DNA of 64,000 nucleotides, from the NCBI GenBank assembly GCA_028284775.1, contig JANQRB010000014.1, forward strand, positions 1-64,000, written 5' to 3'. Below the pieces are notes generated by a model. The model did not search any database and was not told the origin of the DNA. It saw only the letters and a program-made list of their open reading frames with translations. Below are positions 54,168-63,319 of the stretch, one piece after another (position 1 is the stretch's first letter; each line of letters starts with the position of its first letter). The translations under genes and the position numbers were made by a program. Origin of the DNA: Candidatus Kapaibacterium sp. (GTDB taxonomy: Bacteria > Bacteroidota > Ignavibacteria > Kapaibacteriales > UBA7675).

Positions 54168-54938
54168 ATGATCTGGATAATGGAGCACTTGACGAAGGCA
54201 AGGCTATTGCTAACTCTCTCGTTGAGCCTGGCATGCCTTAGCGGCTGCAAGGAAGAGACCGGGAACGAGGCAGAGCAAACTGCCGCAGCGAATGAAGAAC
54301 GGCCGATCCGCCTGGCGATTAGTCCGGATCCGTTGCAGGTCGCGCCCGACCAGTATCACCTGGCGCTCGATGCGCCATATACGCGTGTTCTCTCCGTCCT
54401 GCAAGAGCCCGGTACTGCCGATCCGCCGCATTCCCATCCCGCCAGCGTTTTTCACATTGTCGATGATATTCAAGTCGAATTTGTTGAGGAGTCCGGACGG
54501 AGCCGACCCTTGAACCTCCACGCCGGTTTGACGTTTTTCGCCGATCCGATTGTCAATCAATCGATGCGGAGTGTCAGCGAGCAGCCTTCAAGGCTTGTTA
54601 TCTTCGAAGTTCATGATACTAGCGGCACCGAAGCGCTCGCCGGTCCCGACCCGGTCGCAGCAGCCGCCGATGTCTACAAGGCCGTCATCGACAATCGCTA
54701 TGTCCGAGTGTTGGAAGCGCGCTTCGCTCCCGGACAGAGCAGTGCCATGCATGCCCTGCAGCGCAATGCGGTCTACGTACGCGAAGGCGGTCAACTCCGC
54801 CTGCAGCTGCCCGACGGCAGCAACCAGGAGCTGCAATTGACCGCGGGGGACCTGAGGACAATCGATCCCGCAGCGCAGATTTCATTCGAGAGCCTGAGCG
54901 ACAGCGAAGTTCATCTCATAATTGTGGAATTCAAGTAG
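54168..54938 (+). CDS. Tandem-cupin lipoprotein
   Basis: Envelope lipoprotein of 256 residues; lipobox LSGC (Cys about 26). Two cupin-like halves are readable: the first (about 50-150) has VLSVLQEPGTADPPHSHPA, with HSH as a possible metal site; the second (about 165-255) has VRVLEARFAPGQSSAMHALQ and LQLTAGDLRTI, with the usual HSHP reduced to HALQ. Metal binding in the second half is doubtful. I prefer the ATG at 54168, which follows GGAGGGG, over the in-frame ATG at 54180. It is 14 bp from the dipeptidase gene and 89 bp after the Nudix-fold gene, so an operon is likely. Substrate unknown. Confidence 0.78.
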   Translation: MIWIMEHLTKARLLLTLSLSLACLSGCKEETGNEAEQTAAANEERPIRLAISPDPLQVAPDQYHLALDAPYTRVLSVLQEPGTADPPHSHPASVFHIVDDIQVEFVEESGRSRPLNLHAGLTFFADPIVNQSMRSVSEQPSRLVIFEVHDTSGTEALAGPDPVAAAADVYKAVIDNRYVRVLEARFAPGQSSAMHALQRNAVYVREGGQLRLQLPDGSNQELQLTAGDLRTIDPAAQISFESLSDSEVHLIIVEFK

Positions 54939-54952
54939 GCGACAGCAGGCGA

Positions 54953-56026
54953 ATGAATTCGAAAGCGGCAATCCCGATTATCGATGGTCACAATGACACG
55001 CTTCTGAATCTGTTTCTGCGAGACCGCGGCAAGGGACGATCGTTTTTCGAACGCAGCTCCACGGGCCATATTGATTTGCCACGCGCCCGCGAGGGCGGAT
55101 TTGCCGGCGGCTTCTTTGCAATCTTTGTCCCTCCGAACGATCAGAAAGACAAGGATGCGCTTGCCACGATCATTAAAGATGAAAAAGGCTTCCGTTCGGC
55201 CCCGGTTTCGGCGCTGGACCCTGCGTATGCCCGCGACTTTACGCTGTCGGTAATGGCGGCGTTCTTTCGCCTGGAAGCTGCTTCCGAGGGAAAAGTCAAG
55301 CTGTGCCGCAGCACCGGCGACATTGAGCAGTGTCTGGCCGAGGACAGGCTGGCCGTCATTCTGCATTTCGAGGGAGCCGAAGCGATCGATCCCGGTTTTG
55401 ACGCGCTGCACGTCTTTTATCAGGCCGGTTTACGTTCCCTCGGCATCGTCTGGAGCCGGCCGAATGACTTTGGCTATGGTGTGCCCTTCGCCTTTCCGCA
55501 ATCTCCGGATACCGGTCCCGGGCTGCGCCAGGCGGGCAAGGACCTCGTGCGGGAATGTAACAAACTGGGTATTATGCTCGACCTGGCGCATCTGAATGAA
55601 AAAGGCTTCTGGGATGTCGCTCGTCTGAGCGATGCCCCGCTGGTCGTAACACATGCCTGTGCCCACAGCCTCAGCGCAAAGGCTCGCAACTTGACCGACA
55701 AACAGCTCGATGCCATTGCAGACAGCGGCGGCGTGGTGGGCGTTAACTTTTTTGTTGCCGATCTGCGCGCCGATGGCCAACGCAATGAAGACACGCCCGT
55801 CGCGGCTATTGCCGAGCATGTTGATTATATCGTCAGGCGCATAGGAGCCGAGCATGTAGCCTTCGGCTCGGATTTTGACGGCGCGATGATGCCGGAAGAA
55901 CTGAAAGATGTTGCCGGACTGCCGAAAGTACTGGAGGCGCTGCGCGATCTCGATTATGACGACGCCACACTCCGCAAGATTTGCCACAGCAACTGGCTCC
56001 GCGTACTCGGCGACACGTGGAATTAA
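54953..56026 (+). CDS. Membrane dipeptidase-like metallopeptidase (M19)
   Basis: Zinc dipeptidase family protein of 357 residues, without a signal peptide, so probably cytoplasmic. Metal ligands and neighbours are in place: HNDT near the N-terminus (HxD), HFEGAEAI with the bridging Glu, DLAHLNEKGF, VTHACAHS and the C-terminal GSDFDGAM. M19 enzymes cleave dipeptides, often with a C-terminal D-residue, or related amides. It is 14 bp after the bicupin gene and likely co-transcribed with it; a link between the two is suggested by spacing only. Confidence 0.93.
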   Translation: MNSKAAIPIIDGHNDTLLNLFLRDRGKGRSFFERSSTGHIDLPRAREGGFAGGFFAIFVPPNDQKDKDALATIIKDEKGFRSAPVSALDPAYARDFTLSVMAAFFRLEAASEGKVKLCRSTGDIEQCLAEDRLAVILHFEGAEAIDPGFDALHVFYQAGLRSLGIVWSRPNDFGYGVPFAFPQSPDTGPGLRQAGKDLVRECNKLGIMLDLAHLNEKGFWDVARLSDAPLVVTHACAHSLSAKARNLTDKQLDAIADSGGVVGVNFFVADLRADGQRNEDTPVAAIAEHVDYIVRRIGAEHVAFGSDFDGAMMPEELKDVAGLPKVLEALRDLDYDDATLRKICHSNWLRVLGDTWN

Positions 56027-56201
56027 GGAGGCCTTCCCTCGCAGCTCAGCTGCCGGCCCTTGTTCGAGCCCGTTATAATTGCCGAATTTTGCGTAAGTTG
56101 CGAGCTACTAAAAAACGTTCCATTAGTGGGAACAAGCCCCAGCGATGGAGATTTCTCTCAAACGGGATCGAATCCCAACAGCAGTTATGATAGAGGTTCT
56201 T

Positions 56202-56939
56202 ATGCAGAATATCGTCCGAACAACATTGAATATTGCGGTTCTGACCCTGTTTTTCACCTGTTGGTCATGTGCATCCGAATCCAAGGAGGCGTCGGCGCAA
56301 GAGTCCGAAGGAGAGCAAAGCATCGCTCAGGCAGTCGCAAACGAAGGTGGAGGCGCAATGGCTAACGATTATTCTTATGCTATCGGTGTTATCATATCCA
56401 GCAATCTGCAGGCCGAAGCAGATGACATCAACCTTGATAACCTGATCAAAGGACTGCGGGAAGGACTCGCCGGCACCGCATCAATGACAATGGCGGACGC
56501 GCAGAAAGTACACCAGGAGTTTTCACAGAAAAAACGTGAATCTCTGTCATCCGTGAATCTCGAAGAAGGCAAAGCATATCTCGCCAAGAATAAAACAAAA
56601 GAAGGCGTCGTCGAAACCGCCTCGGGCTTGCAGTATGAAGTCCTTAAGAGCGGCGATGGCCCGCGCCCCCAGGCGACCGACAAAGTCAAAGTTCACTACG
56701 TAGGTACCTTTATCAACGGCAAGGAATTCGATTCTTCGATTAAGAAAGGCGAGCCGATCACCTTTGGTCTAAATCAGGTTATCAAAGGCTGGACCGAAGG
56801 TATGCAGCTGATGCCCGTCGGCAGTAAATACCGTTTTGTAATTCCTTCCGACCTGGCCTACGGCCCACAAGGACGCGGTAATCAAATGCCGCCGAACGCG
56901 ACCCTGATTTTTGAAGTTGAGCTCCTGGGCATTGAGTAA
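56202..56939 (+). CDS. FKBP-type peptidyl-prolyl isomerase lipoprotein
   Basis: Mip/FkpA-like isomerase of 245 residues. Lipobox CWSC gives an envelope lipoprotein. An FKBP_N dimerisation helix region (about 60-120, SYAIGVIISSNLQ, LIKGLREGL) precedes the FKBP_C catalytic domain (about 145-245) with VKVHYVGTFINGKEFDSS, GLNQVIKGWTEGMQLM and IPSDLAYGPQGRGNQMPPNA, carrying the usual active-site aromatic residues. It assists folding of exported proteins. I choose the ATG at 56202, which has GAGG 6 nt upstream; an ATG at 56187 is in frame. It faces the topoisomerase genes across a shared terminator. Confidence 0.93.
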   Translation: MQNIVRTTLNIAVLTLFFTCWSCASESKEASAQESEGEQSIAQAVANEGGGAMANDYSYAIGVIISSNLQAEADDINLDNLIKGLREGLAGTASMTMADAQKVHQEFSQKKRESLSSVNLEEGKAYLAKNKTKEGVVETASGLQYEVLKSGDGPRPQATDKVKVHYVGTFINGKEFDSSIKKGEPITFGLNQVIKGWTEGMQLMPVGSKYRFVIPSDLAYGPQGRGNQMPPNATLIFEVELLGIE

Positions 56940-56982
56940 TAAAGCAAAGCCGCACACGGACGAAACAAAATAATTCAGAGTG

Positions 56983-57014
56983 AACAGGGGCGGAGCGCAA
57001 TCTCCGCCTCTGTT
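56983..57014. terminator. Bidirectional terminator between the FKBP gene and parC
   Basis: AACAGGGGCGGAG (56983-56995) pairs with CTCCGCCTCTGTT (57002-57014) with one G-T wobble over a 6-nt loop; GTTTTA follows on the plus strand. It ends 3 bp before the parC stop, so on the minus strand it sits right after that stop. Confidence 0.8.
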
Positions 57015-57017
57015 GTT

Positions 57018-59612
57018 TTAGTTCCCTTCGCCCTCATCGATGTGCATCTGCTTAATGCCGGAAACACTGCTGTAATTGCCAAGTTTGTTCCCGATGGCGC
57101 GCCATCCTTTCACACCGATAAAATCGGCCAATCCCAGCTGCATCGTTTGCTTGGCCTGTCCCCGCCGCGCGGCAAAACTAAACTGGACAACAGGATCGGC
57201 GCTGTCGGTAATGAAAAGAAGCCGGGAATTCTTGTGCTCGCTGATAAAGGTGTAGCGCTTACCGCTGCTGAGTGCTTCAATCCGGAAACGCTTCACATAG
57301 AAGCAGCGGTTGCCGCCATCGTAGTGAATCGCCGACAGAACATCTTCGGGATCAAACTTCTTGATAAGTAAGATAGCGGCGCAATCAAAACGCTGCGTGA
57401 ACTCGAAGCCGCTCAGTTCATAGCTACCGTCGTTGTAAAAAGCGATGATTTTGTCCTCGCCTTCAAAGCTGCCCAGGTGACGACCGCGTTCCTCGGAGTT
57501 CAGGCGTCCGATCGATTCATCCAGATAAAGGTCGATACCGCCAAGAGTCGAGGCGCCTATCGACTTTTGCACTACTTTGCGAACGCGATATTTACTGATG
57601 GTGTTGCCGCGCGAGCTCCGGCCCTTAATCGCAAGTTCGGCAAAGTCATAGTCAAAATTTTTGATTCGCGCGCGGCTGTTGGCGTCGAGCGCAATAGTGA
57701 CAACTTCCGATTCGCTGTTGGGGTTGGCCGTAAGATACAAGACGCGCGAGCCTTTGGCGCCGGTGCTATGATCATATTCCCGATCGCGTGTAATTGATGT
57801 CACGGCAAATCGTTTCGCATAGGTCTTAGCGCTTGCAGCATCGAAATACAACAGGTTATAGACCATGCGCTCATCGCCTTTCTTCCATACCGCCACGTGG
57901 ACAATATCCTTGCCGACAAATGCTTTATCGCTGACACGCGTAACCAGATAGCGACAATCGCGGCGAAACACGATGATGTCGTCCAGATCCGAACATTCGC
58001 CGACGAGCTCATCTTTCTTCAGGCCGTAGCCGATAAATCCGTCTTTTCGATTAACATAGAGCTTGCGATTAGCGGCCGCCACCTGCGAGACGGCAATCGT
58101 GTCGAAGGTTCGAATTTCGGTCTTTCGTTCGCGACCTTTGCCATAGCGATTAATCAAGGCCTGAAAATAGCCGATCGCGTATTCGGTCAGGTTGTCCAGG
58201 TTTTCCTGCGTATCGGCCATTTCGTCTTCGATATTGAGTATGACCTCATCAGCCTTCTTCGCGTCGAATCTCGAAATGCGCTTAATCTTGATTTCCGTTA
58301 ACTTAATGATATCGTCGCGCGTCACTTCGCGATGCAATTGTGCCTTGTAAGGTTCGAGTCCATCGTCGATAGTGCTGATGACGGCTTCCCAGGTTTCGCA
58401 TTCCTCGATCCGGCGATAGATGCGCTTTTCTATGAAAATTCGTTCCAGCGATGAGAAGTGCCAGCGTTCCGCCAGCTCGGCCAGCAGAATTTCCAGCTCC
58501 CGCTTGAGGAGCGATACCGTCTGGTCGGTTGAATGTTTCAGGATATCATTAACCGAGAGAAAGGCCGGCTTGTTGTCGACAATTACGCAGGAATTGGGTG
58601 AGATCGATACTTCACATTCCGTGAACGCGTACAGGGCGTCGATCGTAACGTCAGGTGAAACGGCAGGTGCAAGATGCACGTTTATCTCAACCGCCGCGGC
58701 CGTCTGATCTTCGACTTTCTTAATCTTGATTTTACCGTTGTCGTTGGCCTTAACAATCGAGTCGATCAGGCTGGAAGTTGTGACGCCGTAAGGCACGCTG
58801 CGAATGCTGAGCATCTTTTTATCGACGACATCGATATGCGCCCGTACGCGGACTTTGCCGCCTTTGAGACCGCCGTTATAGTTGCCGGCGTCCATCATGC
58901 CGCCATTGGGAAAATCGGGCAAAAGGTTTGGCTGACGCCCTTTCAGGTAGTTGATCGAGGCCTGGAGGAGCTCAATGAAGTTATGCGGCATTATTTTTGT
59001 CGCAAGCCCAACCGCAATGCCTTCGACCCCCTGCGCCAAGACCATGGGAAACTTCACCGGCAATTGAACCGGTTCTTTCTTACGGCCGTCATAGGAAAGC
59101 TGCCACTCCGTCGTATCGGGATTAAACAGGACTTCCAGCGCAAATTTTGACAAACGGGCTTCGATGTAACGCGCGGCGGCGGCCCGGTCACCCGTTCTAC
59201 TGTCTCCCCAATTGCCCTGCGTTTCCACCAGGAGTTCTTTCTGGCCCAGGTTTACCATCGCGTCGCCAATCGCGGCGTCCCCATGCGGATGGTACTGCAT
59301 CGTCTGGCCAATGACGTTGGCCACCTTATGGAATCGACCGTCTTCCATCTGACGCAGGGCATGGAGTATCCGGCGCTGCACAGGCTTGAACCCGTCATTG
59401 ATCGTCGGTACCGCGCGTTCAAGGATTACGTAGGAGGCATAATCCAGGTAGTAGAGTTCATACATTCCGTCAACAGTTGTCCGGGTGGCGGGATCGCCAT
59501 TGTCGGCTGAAGCCTGGGAAATGTCCTGCATCGCATCGGCCGCTACGGCGGTATTGTTGCCGTCCGGCACATTGTCAAACAATCCGGGTTCCGGTTTTTC
59601 TTTGCTAGGCAA
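57018..59612 (-). CDS. parC: DNA topoisomerase IV subunit A
   Basis: Type IIA topoisomerase breakage-reunion subunit of 864 residues. It starts with a TTG preceded by GGAGG 6 nt upstream, inside the last codons of parE (8-bp overlap), which couples the subunits. The winged-helix/tower core is clear: [24 protein letters not shown] (positions about 58-81), [14 protein letters not shown], and the catalytic tyrosine Tyr149 in [11 protein letters not shown]. The C-terminal third is the poorly conserved propeller-like region. With ParE it decatenates sister chromosomes. Gene order parE-parC and the sequence style match Bacteroidota topoisomerase IV. Confidence 0.95.
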   Translation of the reverse strand: MPSKEKPEPGLFDNVPDGNNTAVAADAMQDISQASADNGDPATRTTVDGMYELYYLDYASYVILERAVPTINDGFKPVQRRILHALRQMEDGRFHKVANVIGQTMQYHPHGDAAIGDAMVNLGQKELLVETQGNWGDSRTGDRAAAARYIEARLSKFALEVLFNPDTTEWQLSYDGRKKEPVQLPVKFPMVLAQGVEGIAVGLATKIMPHNFIELLQASINYLKGRQPNLLPDFPNGGMMDAGNYNGGLKGGKVRVRAHIDVVDKKMLSIRSVPYGVTTSSLIDSIVKANDNGKIKIKKVEDQTAAAVEINVHLAPAVSPDVTIDALYAFTECEVSISPNSCVIVDNKPAFLSVNDILKHSTDQTVSLLKRELEILLAELAERWHFSSLERIFIEKRIYRRIEECETWEAVISTIDDGLEPYKAQLHREVTRDDIIKLTEIKIKRISRFDAKKADEVILNIEDEMADTQENLDNLTEYAIGYFQALINRYGKGRERKTEIRTFDTIAVSQVAAANRKLYVNRKDGFIGYGLKKDELVGECSDLDDIIVFRRDCRYLVTRVSDKAFVGKDIVHVAVWKKGDERMVYNLLYFDAASAKTYAKRFAVTSITRDREYDHSTGAKGSRVLYLTANPNSESEVVTIALDANSRARIKNFDYDFAELAIKGRSSRGNTISKYRVRKVVQKSIGASTLGGIDLYLDESIGRLNSEERGRHLGSFEGEDKIIAFYNDGSYELSGFEFTQRFDCAAILLIKKFDPEDVLSAIHYDGGNRCFYVKRFRIEALSSGKRYTFISEHKNSRLLFITDSADPVVQFSFAARRGQAKQTMQLGLADFIGVKGWRAIGNKLGNYSSVSGIKQMHIDEGEGN

Positions 59613-61467
59613 GGTCTTCCTCCACTACGTCCTGTTCAACGCGCAAATTGTTAATAATAAACTGCTGACGGTCCTGGGTGTTTTTCCCCATGTAATACGT
59701 CAGTAGTTTTGACAAGGATGTATTGGACTGCAGCAAGACCGGGCTGAGCCTCATGGAGTCGCCGATGAATCGACCGAATTCGTCAGGCGAGATTTCACCC
59801 AGCCCCTTAAAACGTGTTATTTCGGCCTTTTGTCCCAGTTTCTGAAGCGCAGCCTGCCTTTCCTCTTCACTAAAACAATAAATGGTTTCCTTTTTATTGC
59901 GGACGCGAAACAAGGGAGTCTCCAAAATGTAGACGTGGCGGTTGCGAACGAGATCCGGAAAGAATTGCAGGAAGAAAGTCAGCATCAGCAGACGGATATG
60001 CATTCCGTCAACGTCTGCGTCGGTTGCAATGACGACATTGTTGTATCGTAGATTTTCCAGCCCGTCTTCGATGTTAAGCGCGTGCTGCAGGAGATTAAAC
60101 TCTTCATTCTCATAAACGACTTTTTTCTTTAGGCCGAAGGAATTCAGCGGCTTGCCACGTAGCGAGAACACTGCCTGCGTCTCGACATTGCGGGACTTTG
60201 TCAACGAGCCGCTGGCCGAGTCGCCCTCGGTAATGAACAAAGTCGTCTGTTGTTTTTTTTCTTCAGGCGTCTTATTGTCGGCGAAATGAAATTTACAGTC
60301 ACGCAGTTTTTTGTTGTGCAGATTGGCTTTTTTGGCACGTTGGTTGGCAAGCTTTTTGATACCCGCCATTTCTTTGCGCTCGCGTTCGGACTGGACAATC
60401 CGCTTCAGGAGCGCGTCGGCGGTCTGCGGTGTCTTATGCAGATAATCATCCAGATGCTTTTGCACGAATTCGATGACGAAGCTCCTGACTGCCGGCCCGT
60501 CGGGCGCCATCGTCAACGAACCTAGTTTGGTTTTGGTCTGCGATTCGAACACGGGATCCTGAACGCGGACACTGACTGCGCCGACAACAGCCGAACGTAT
60601 GTCGGCGGCCTCAAAATCTTTTTTATAGAAATCGCGGATCGTTTTGGCGATCGCCTCTCTGAAGGCGGACAAATGGGTTCCGCCCTGTGTGGTGTGCTGC
60701 CCGTTAACAAAAGAGTAATACTCTTCGCCATATTGTTCGCCGTGCGTCAGCGCAAACTCGATATCATCCCCACGCAGATGAATAATCGGATACCGCTGTG
60801 TCTCCGGATCGATCTTACGTTCGAGCAGGTCCTGCAGGCCATTCTTCGACACATACTTCTGCCCGTTAAAGACAATGGTCAGGCCGGCATTCAGATAGGT
60901 ATAATTACGAATCTGATTTTCAATATGCTCCGGTACAAAGCGAAAGTTTTTGAAGATCCCATTGTCGGGGCGGAAGACAAAACGCGTGCCGTTGCGCAGG
61001 GATGTTTTACTGAGGCGGTGATCGCGGGCAACGCTGCCCTGCTGAAACTCCAGCACCTTGGTTTTGCCGTCGCGTATTGACTGTACCTTGAAGGCTTCCG
61101 AGAGCGCATTGACAGCCTTGGTGCCGACGCCATTGAGCCCGACGGCCTTCTTGAACACTTTGCTGTCGAACTTACCGCCGGTATTGATTTTGGAGACACA
61201 ATCGAGGACTTTGCCCAGCGGAATACCGCGGCCATAATCTCGCACGACCACTTCATGGTCGGAAACGCCTACTTCGATGGTCTTGCCGTAGCCCATCACG
61301 TGCTCATCGATGGCGTTGTCGATGACCTCCTTTAAGAGCACGTAAATGCCGTCGTCGGGTGACGACCCATCCCCGAGCTTACCAATGTACATCCCCGGTC
61401 GCAATCGAATATGCTCCATGGGGTCGAGCGATCGAATGCTCTCTTCCGTATACGCATGATCTGCCAT
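59605..61467 (-). CDS. parE: DNA topoisomerase IV subunit B
   Basis: ATPase subunit of 620 residues. The GHKL ATPase domain shows [37 protein letters not shown] (metal-binding Glu/Asn) and [11 protein letters not shown]; the transducer follows, then TOPRIM with the acidic motif [13 protein letters not shown] and [11 protein letters not shown]. The C-terminal lengths match ParE rather than GyrB. It overlaps parC by 8 bp. The upstream 604 bp separate it from the divergent Hsp20 gene; the start ATG has only a weak ribosome site. Confidence 0.95.
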   Translation of the reverse strand: MADHAYTEESIRSLDPMEHIRLRPGMYIGKLGDGSSPDDGIYVLLKEVIDNAIDEHVMGYGKTIEVGVSDHEVVVRDYGRGIPLGKVLDCVSKINTGGKFDSKVFKKAVGLNGVGTKAVNALSEAFKVQSIRDGKTKVLEFQQGSVARDHRLSKTSLRNGTRFVFRPDNGIFKNFRFVPEHIENQIRNYTYLNAGLTIVFNGQKYVSKNGLQDLLERKIDPETQRYPIIHLRGDDIEFALTHGEQYGEEYYSFVNGQHTTQGGTHLSAFREAIAKTIRDFYKKDFEAADIRSAVVGAVSVRVQDPVFESQTKTKLGSLTMAPDGPAVRSFVIEFVQKHLDDYLHKTPQTADALLKRIVQSERERKEMAGIKKLANQRAKKANLHNKKLRDCKFHFADNKTPEEKKQQTTLFITEGDSASGSLTKSRNVETQAVFSLRGKPLNSFGLKKKVVYENEEFNLLQHALNIEDGLENLRYNNVVIATDADVDGMHIRLLMLTFFLQFFPDLVRNRHVYILETPLFRVRNKKETIYCFSEEERQAALQKLGQKAEITRFKGLGEISPDEFGRFIGDSMRLSPVLLQSNTSLSKLLTYYMGKNTQDRQQFIINNLRVEQDVVEEDLA

Positions 61468-62071
61468 GACAAATTCTAGCTATAATGAACGTACTTTATG
61501 CTGCTAAAAAACCGAAGCCGCAAATTACAAAATTTTTCCCGTATGAACGATAATCGCTGTTTTTTGACGATTTTCAACACTTTGATATAGTCTTCGACAT
61601 TGCTTCCCGGTAGAATTCGGACAATGAACAGGGCGGAGACACTGATTCAGACTCTTCGGCGGCCTCGATGCCGGCGCAAAGTCGGAATTTGTGACAAGTC
61701 GACAACCTGCCTGGATCCGAAGCGCTGCCGGACCTCAAACACCAGAGAAACAGTTTGTCAGGATGGACTAAATACTGTTCGTTATCAAAAACAGAGGGAT
61801 AGATTTCCGGAAAGTCTGCCATATCAGCAGACAAAATTTTTCATTGTCAAAAATCGCCTGCCATTTTGCCTTACCCACTGCAAAGAACACCGAAAGTTTG
61901 ATAGGTCGAAATCAGATTTACGCCACATAGACAGAGCAGACTGACATCATTGCGCAATTTTCCTTTTGGCACGCTTGTTGAGGAACTACCTGCGAACTTG
62001 CAAAACGTCTGAGAAAGACGGCAACTACAAAAACAACAGTTTCTGTTTCAATACTATTACGAGGTGAAGAG
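61468..62071. other. Divergent intergenic region between parE and the Hsp20 gene
   Basis: This 604-bp region must hold the promoters of both genes. A sigma-54-like element lies at 61966-61982, ahead of the Hsp20 gene. On the parE side TAATTTGC, near a -7 box, lies about 70 bp before the parE start. An 86-codon frame (61574-61834 minus) has no protein-like features and is not called. Confidence 0.5.
61966..61982 (+). promoter_or_regulatory. Sigma-54-like element upstream of Hsp20
   Basis: TTGGCACGCTTGTTGAG resembles the sigma-54 consensus TTGGCACG-N4-TTGC: the GG block is exact, but the -12 dinucleotide is GA instead of GC. It is 89 bp before the ATG. The deviation at -12 makes this a weak call. 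Confidence 0.35.
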
Positions 62072-62542
62072 ATGACGTTAAAGCACTGGAGCCCCGTCAC
62101 GGAAATGCGCAGTTTCGAACGCAATGTCAATGACTTGCTGAAAGGCTTCTTTGGCGATTCGACGAGCCCATTGGCTAAATCGGTCCTTGGCGAGACCAAT
62201 ATCAATGAACAGAGCTGGCGGCCGCGCACTGATATCATCGAAGCTGAAGATCACTATCATTTGTCGACGGATCTACCGGGAATTGATCCCAAAGACGTCA
62301 AAATCACGGTTGAAGAAGGACGCCTGACTCTTAGTGGCGAAAGGGTGTTCTCGGAAGAATCACAAGATACAAATTGGCAGCGTCGTGAACGGCGGTACGG
62401 GAAATTCGAACGTTCCTTCGTCTTACCCGATACAATTGACCAGGAAGCCATAAAAGCGGAATTCAAAAACGGTCAGCTCGATATCACGATCCCCAAGCTT
62501 GCCAAGGTTCAGCCGAAACAAATCGAAATCTCGATTGACTGA
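62072..62542 (+). CDS. Small heat-shock protein (Hsp20/alpha-crystallin family)
   Basis: ATP-independent holdase of 156 residues. The alpha-crystallin domain (about 48-150) has WRPRTDIIEAEDHYHLSTDL, PGIDPKDVKITVEEGRLTLSGER, RRERRYGKFERSFVLPD and the hallmark AEFKNGQLDITIPK. The ATG is preceded by GAGGTGAAGAG. It is the first of two Hsp20 genes in a row, 144 bp apart with two hairpins between. It should bind unfolding proteins and form oligomers. Likely stress-induced, but the promoter is uncertain. Confidence 0.95.
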   Translation: MTLKHWSPVTEMRSFERNVNDLLKGFFGDSTSPLAKSVLGETNINEQSWRPRTDIIEAEDHYHLSTDLPGIDPKDVKITVEEGRLTLSGERVFSEESQDTNWQRRERRYGKFERSFVLPDTIDQEAIKAEFKNGQLDITIPKLAKVQPKQIEISID

Positions 62543-62556
62543 GGCATCCGAATGTG

Positions 62557-62573
62557 CCGTCAGCAGTTGACGG
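62557..62573. terminator. Short hairpin after the first Hsp20 gene
   Basis: CCGTCA pairs with TGACGG over a 5-nt loop, 15 bp past the stop. No T-run follows, so its role as terminator is uncertain. Confidence 0.4.
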
Positions 62574-62588
62574 AAAGTTGAGAGCGAC

Positions 62589-62616
62589 GTCCTCCCCGCA
62601 TCAATGCGGGGAGGAC
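62589..62616. repeat. Strong palindromic hairpin between the two Hsp20 genes
   Basis: GTCCTCCCCGCAT (62589-62601) and ATGCGGGGAGGAC (62604-62616) are perfect reverse complements separated by CA. There is no T-tail. It lies 70 bp before the second Hsp20 start and could set mRNA stability or relative expression. Confidence 0.7.
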
Positions 62617-62686
62617 AGTTCCAGGGATTACCTTTCAGCCCGGACATTACATCATTTGACAGCAAATCATTAAAGGATATCCAGCA

Positions 62687-63127
62687 ATGAATCAAATCTG
62701 TATTGGTCCCGCGGTCATCGAATTTGGCGCTGCGACCGAGCGAAGCACAGACGCGACCGCAGGCAACTGCCGCAGTGACCATAGCAAGGGCCAGGGAGCC
62801 TGGCAACCGCCAATGGATATTATCGAGTATGAAGAATCCTACCGTATAGATCTCGACCTGCCAGGCATCGAGCTTGCCGATCTCGGGATCAGCTATGTCG
62901 ACGAGCAGTTGCAGATCAAGGGACTGCGCAATCGGACGAAAGAAGGCGAAGACAGTAGATTCGTCCGCCGCGAGCGCGAGCTCGGAGAGTTCCGGCGTGT
63001 GATAAGGCTGTCGAAACCCATCCGCGACAACGGCATCCAGGCCTTTTACAAGCAAGGCGTATTAACAATCCGAGCGCAAAAGGCGGAGCGGGCCATTCCC
63101 AAGTCGATTGAGATTAGGCTTAACTAG
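62687..63127 (+). CDS. Second small heat-shock protein (divergent Hsp20)
   Basis: Hsp20-like protein of 146 residues, less typical than its upstream neighbour. The alpha-crystallin domain (about 37-145) has WQPPMDIIEYEESYRIDLDLPG, here up to position 60, then QLQIKGLRNR, RRERELGEFRRVIRLSKPI and QAFYKQGVLTIRAQK, with the conserved G-x-L present as GVL. The N-terminal arm (1-36) is unusual: short, with two cysteines and little hydrophobicity. The sequence is clearly diverged from the first copy, so it is an old duplication. Probably co-transcribed with it. Confidence 0.9.
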   Translation: MNQICIGPAVIEFGAATERSTDATAGNCRSDHSKGQGAWQPPMDIIEYEESYRIDLDLPGIELADLGISYVDEQLQIKGLRNRTKEGEDSRFVRRERELGEFRRVIRLSKPIRDNGIQAFYKQGVLTIRAQKAERAIPKSIEIRLN

Positions 63128-63319
63128 TCCGCGCCGATGCAAAGAAGGAAGAAACAAAGAAGGCGATTGGGCCTGGGACAACAAAATTTAATTTCCGGGA
63201 TATGCGTCCACGGTTTCCCAGGTCGAAGCTCGCTCGATCAAGGATAATTTGTATGGAGTTGACACGAGCACAGGCGGTGCGGGACAATCCCGGCCGCCGA
63301 TGCTTTTTAACGCGGGTTT

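Noticed and set aside
56052..56110. GTTCGAGCC segment resembling a tRNA T-arm
   Set aside because: No acceptor, D-arm or anticodon stem can be formed around it.
61574..61834. 86-codon minus-strand frame upstream of parE
   Set aside because: No start signal, no family and no protein-like pattern; it lies in the divergent promoter region.
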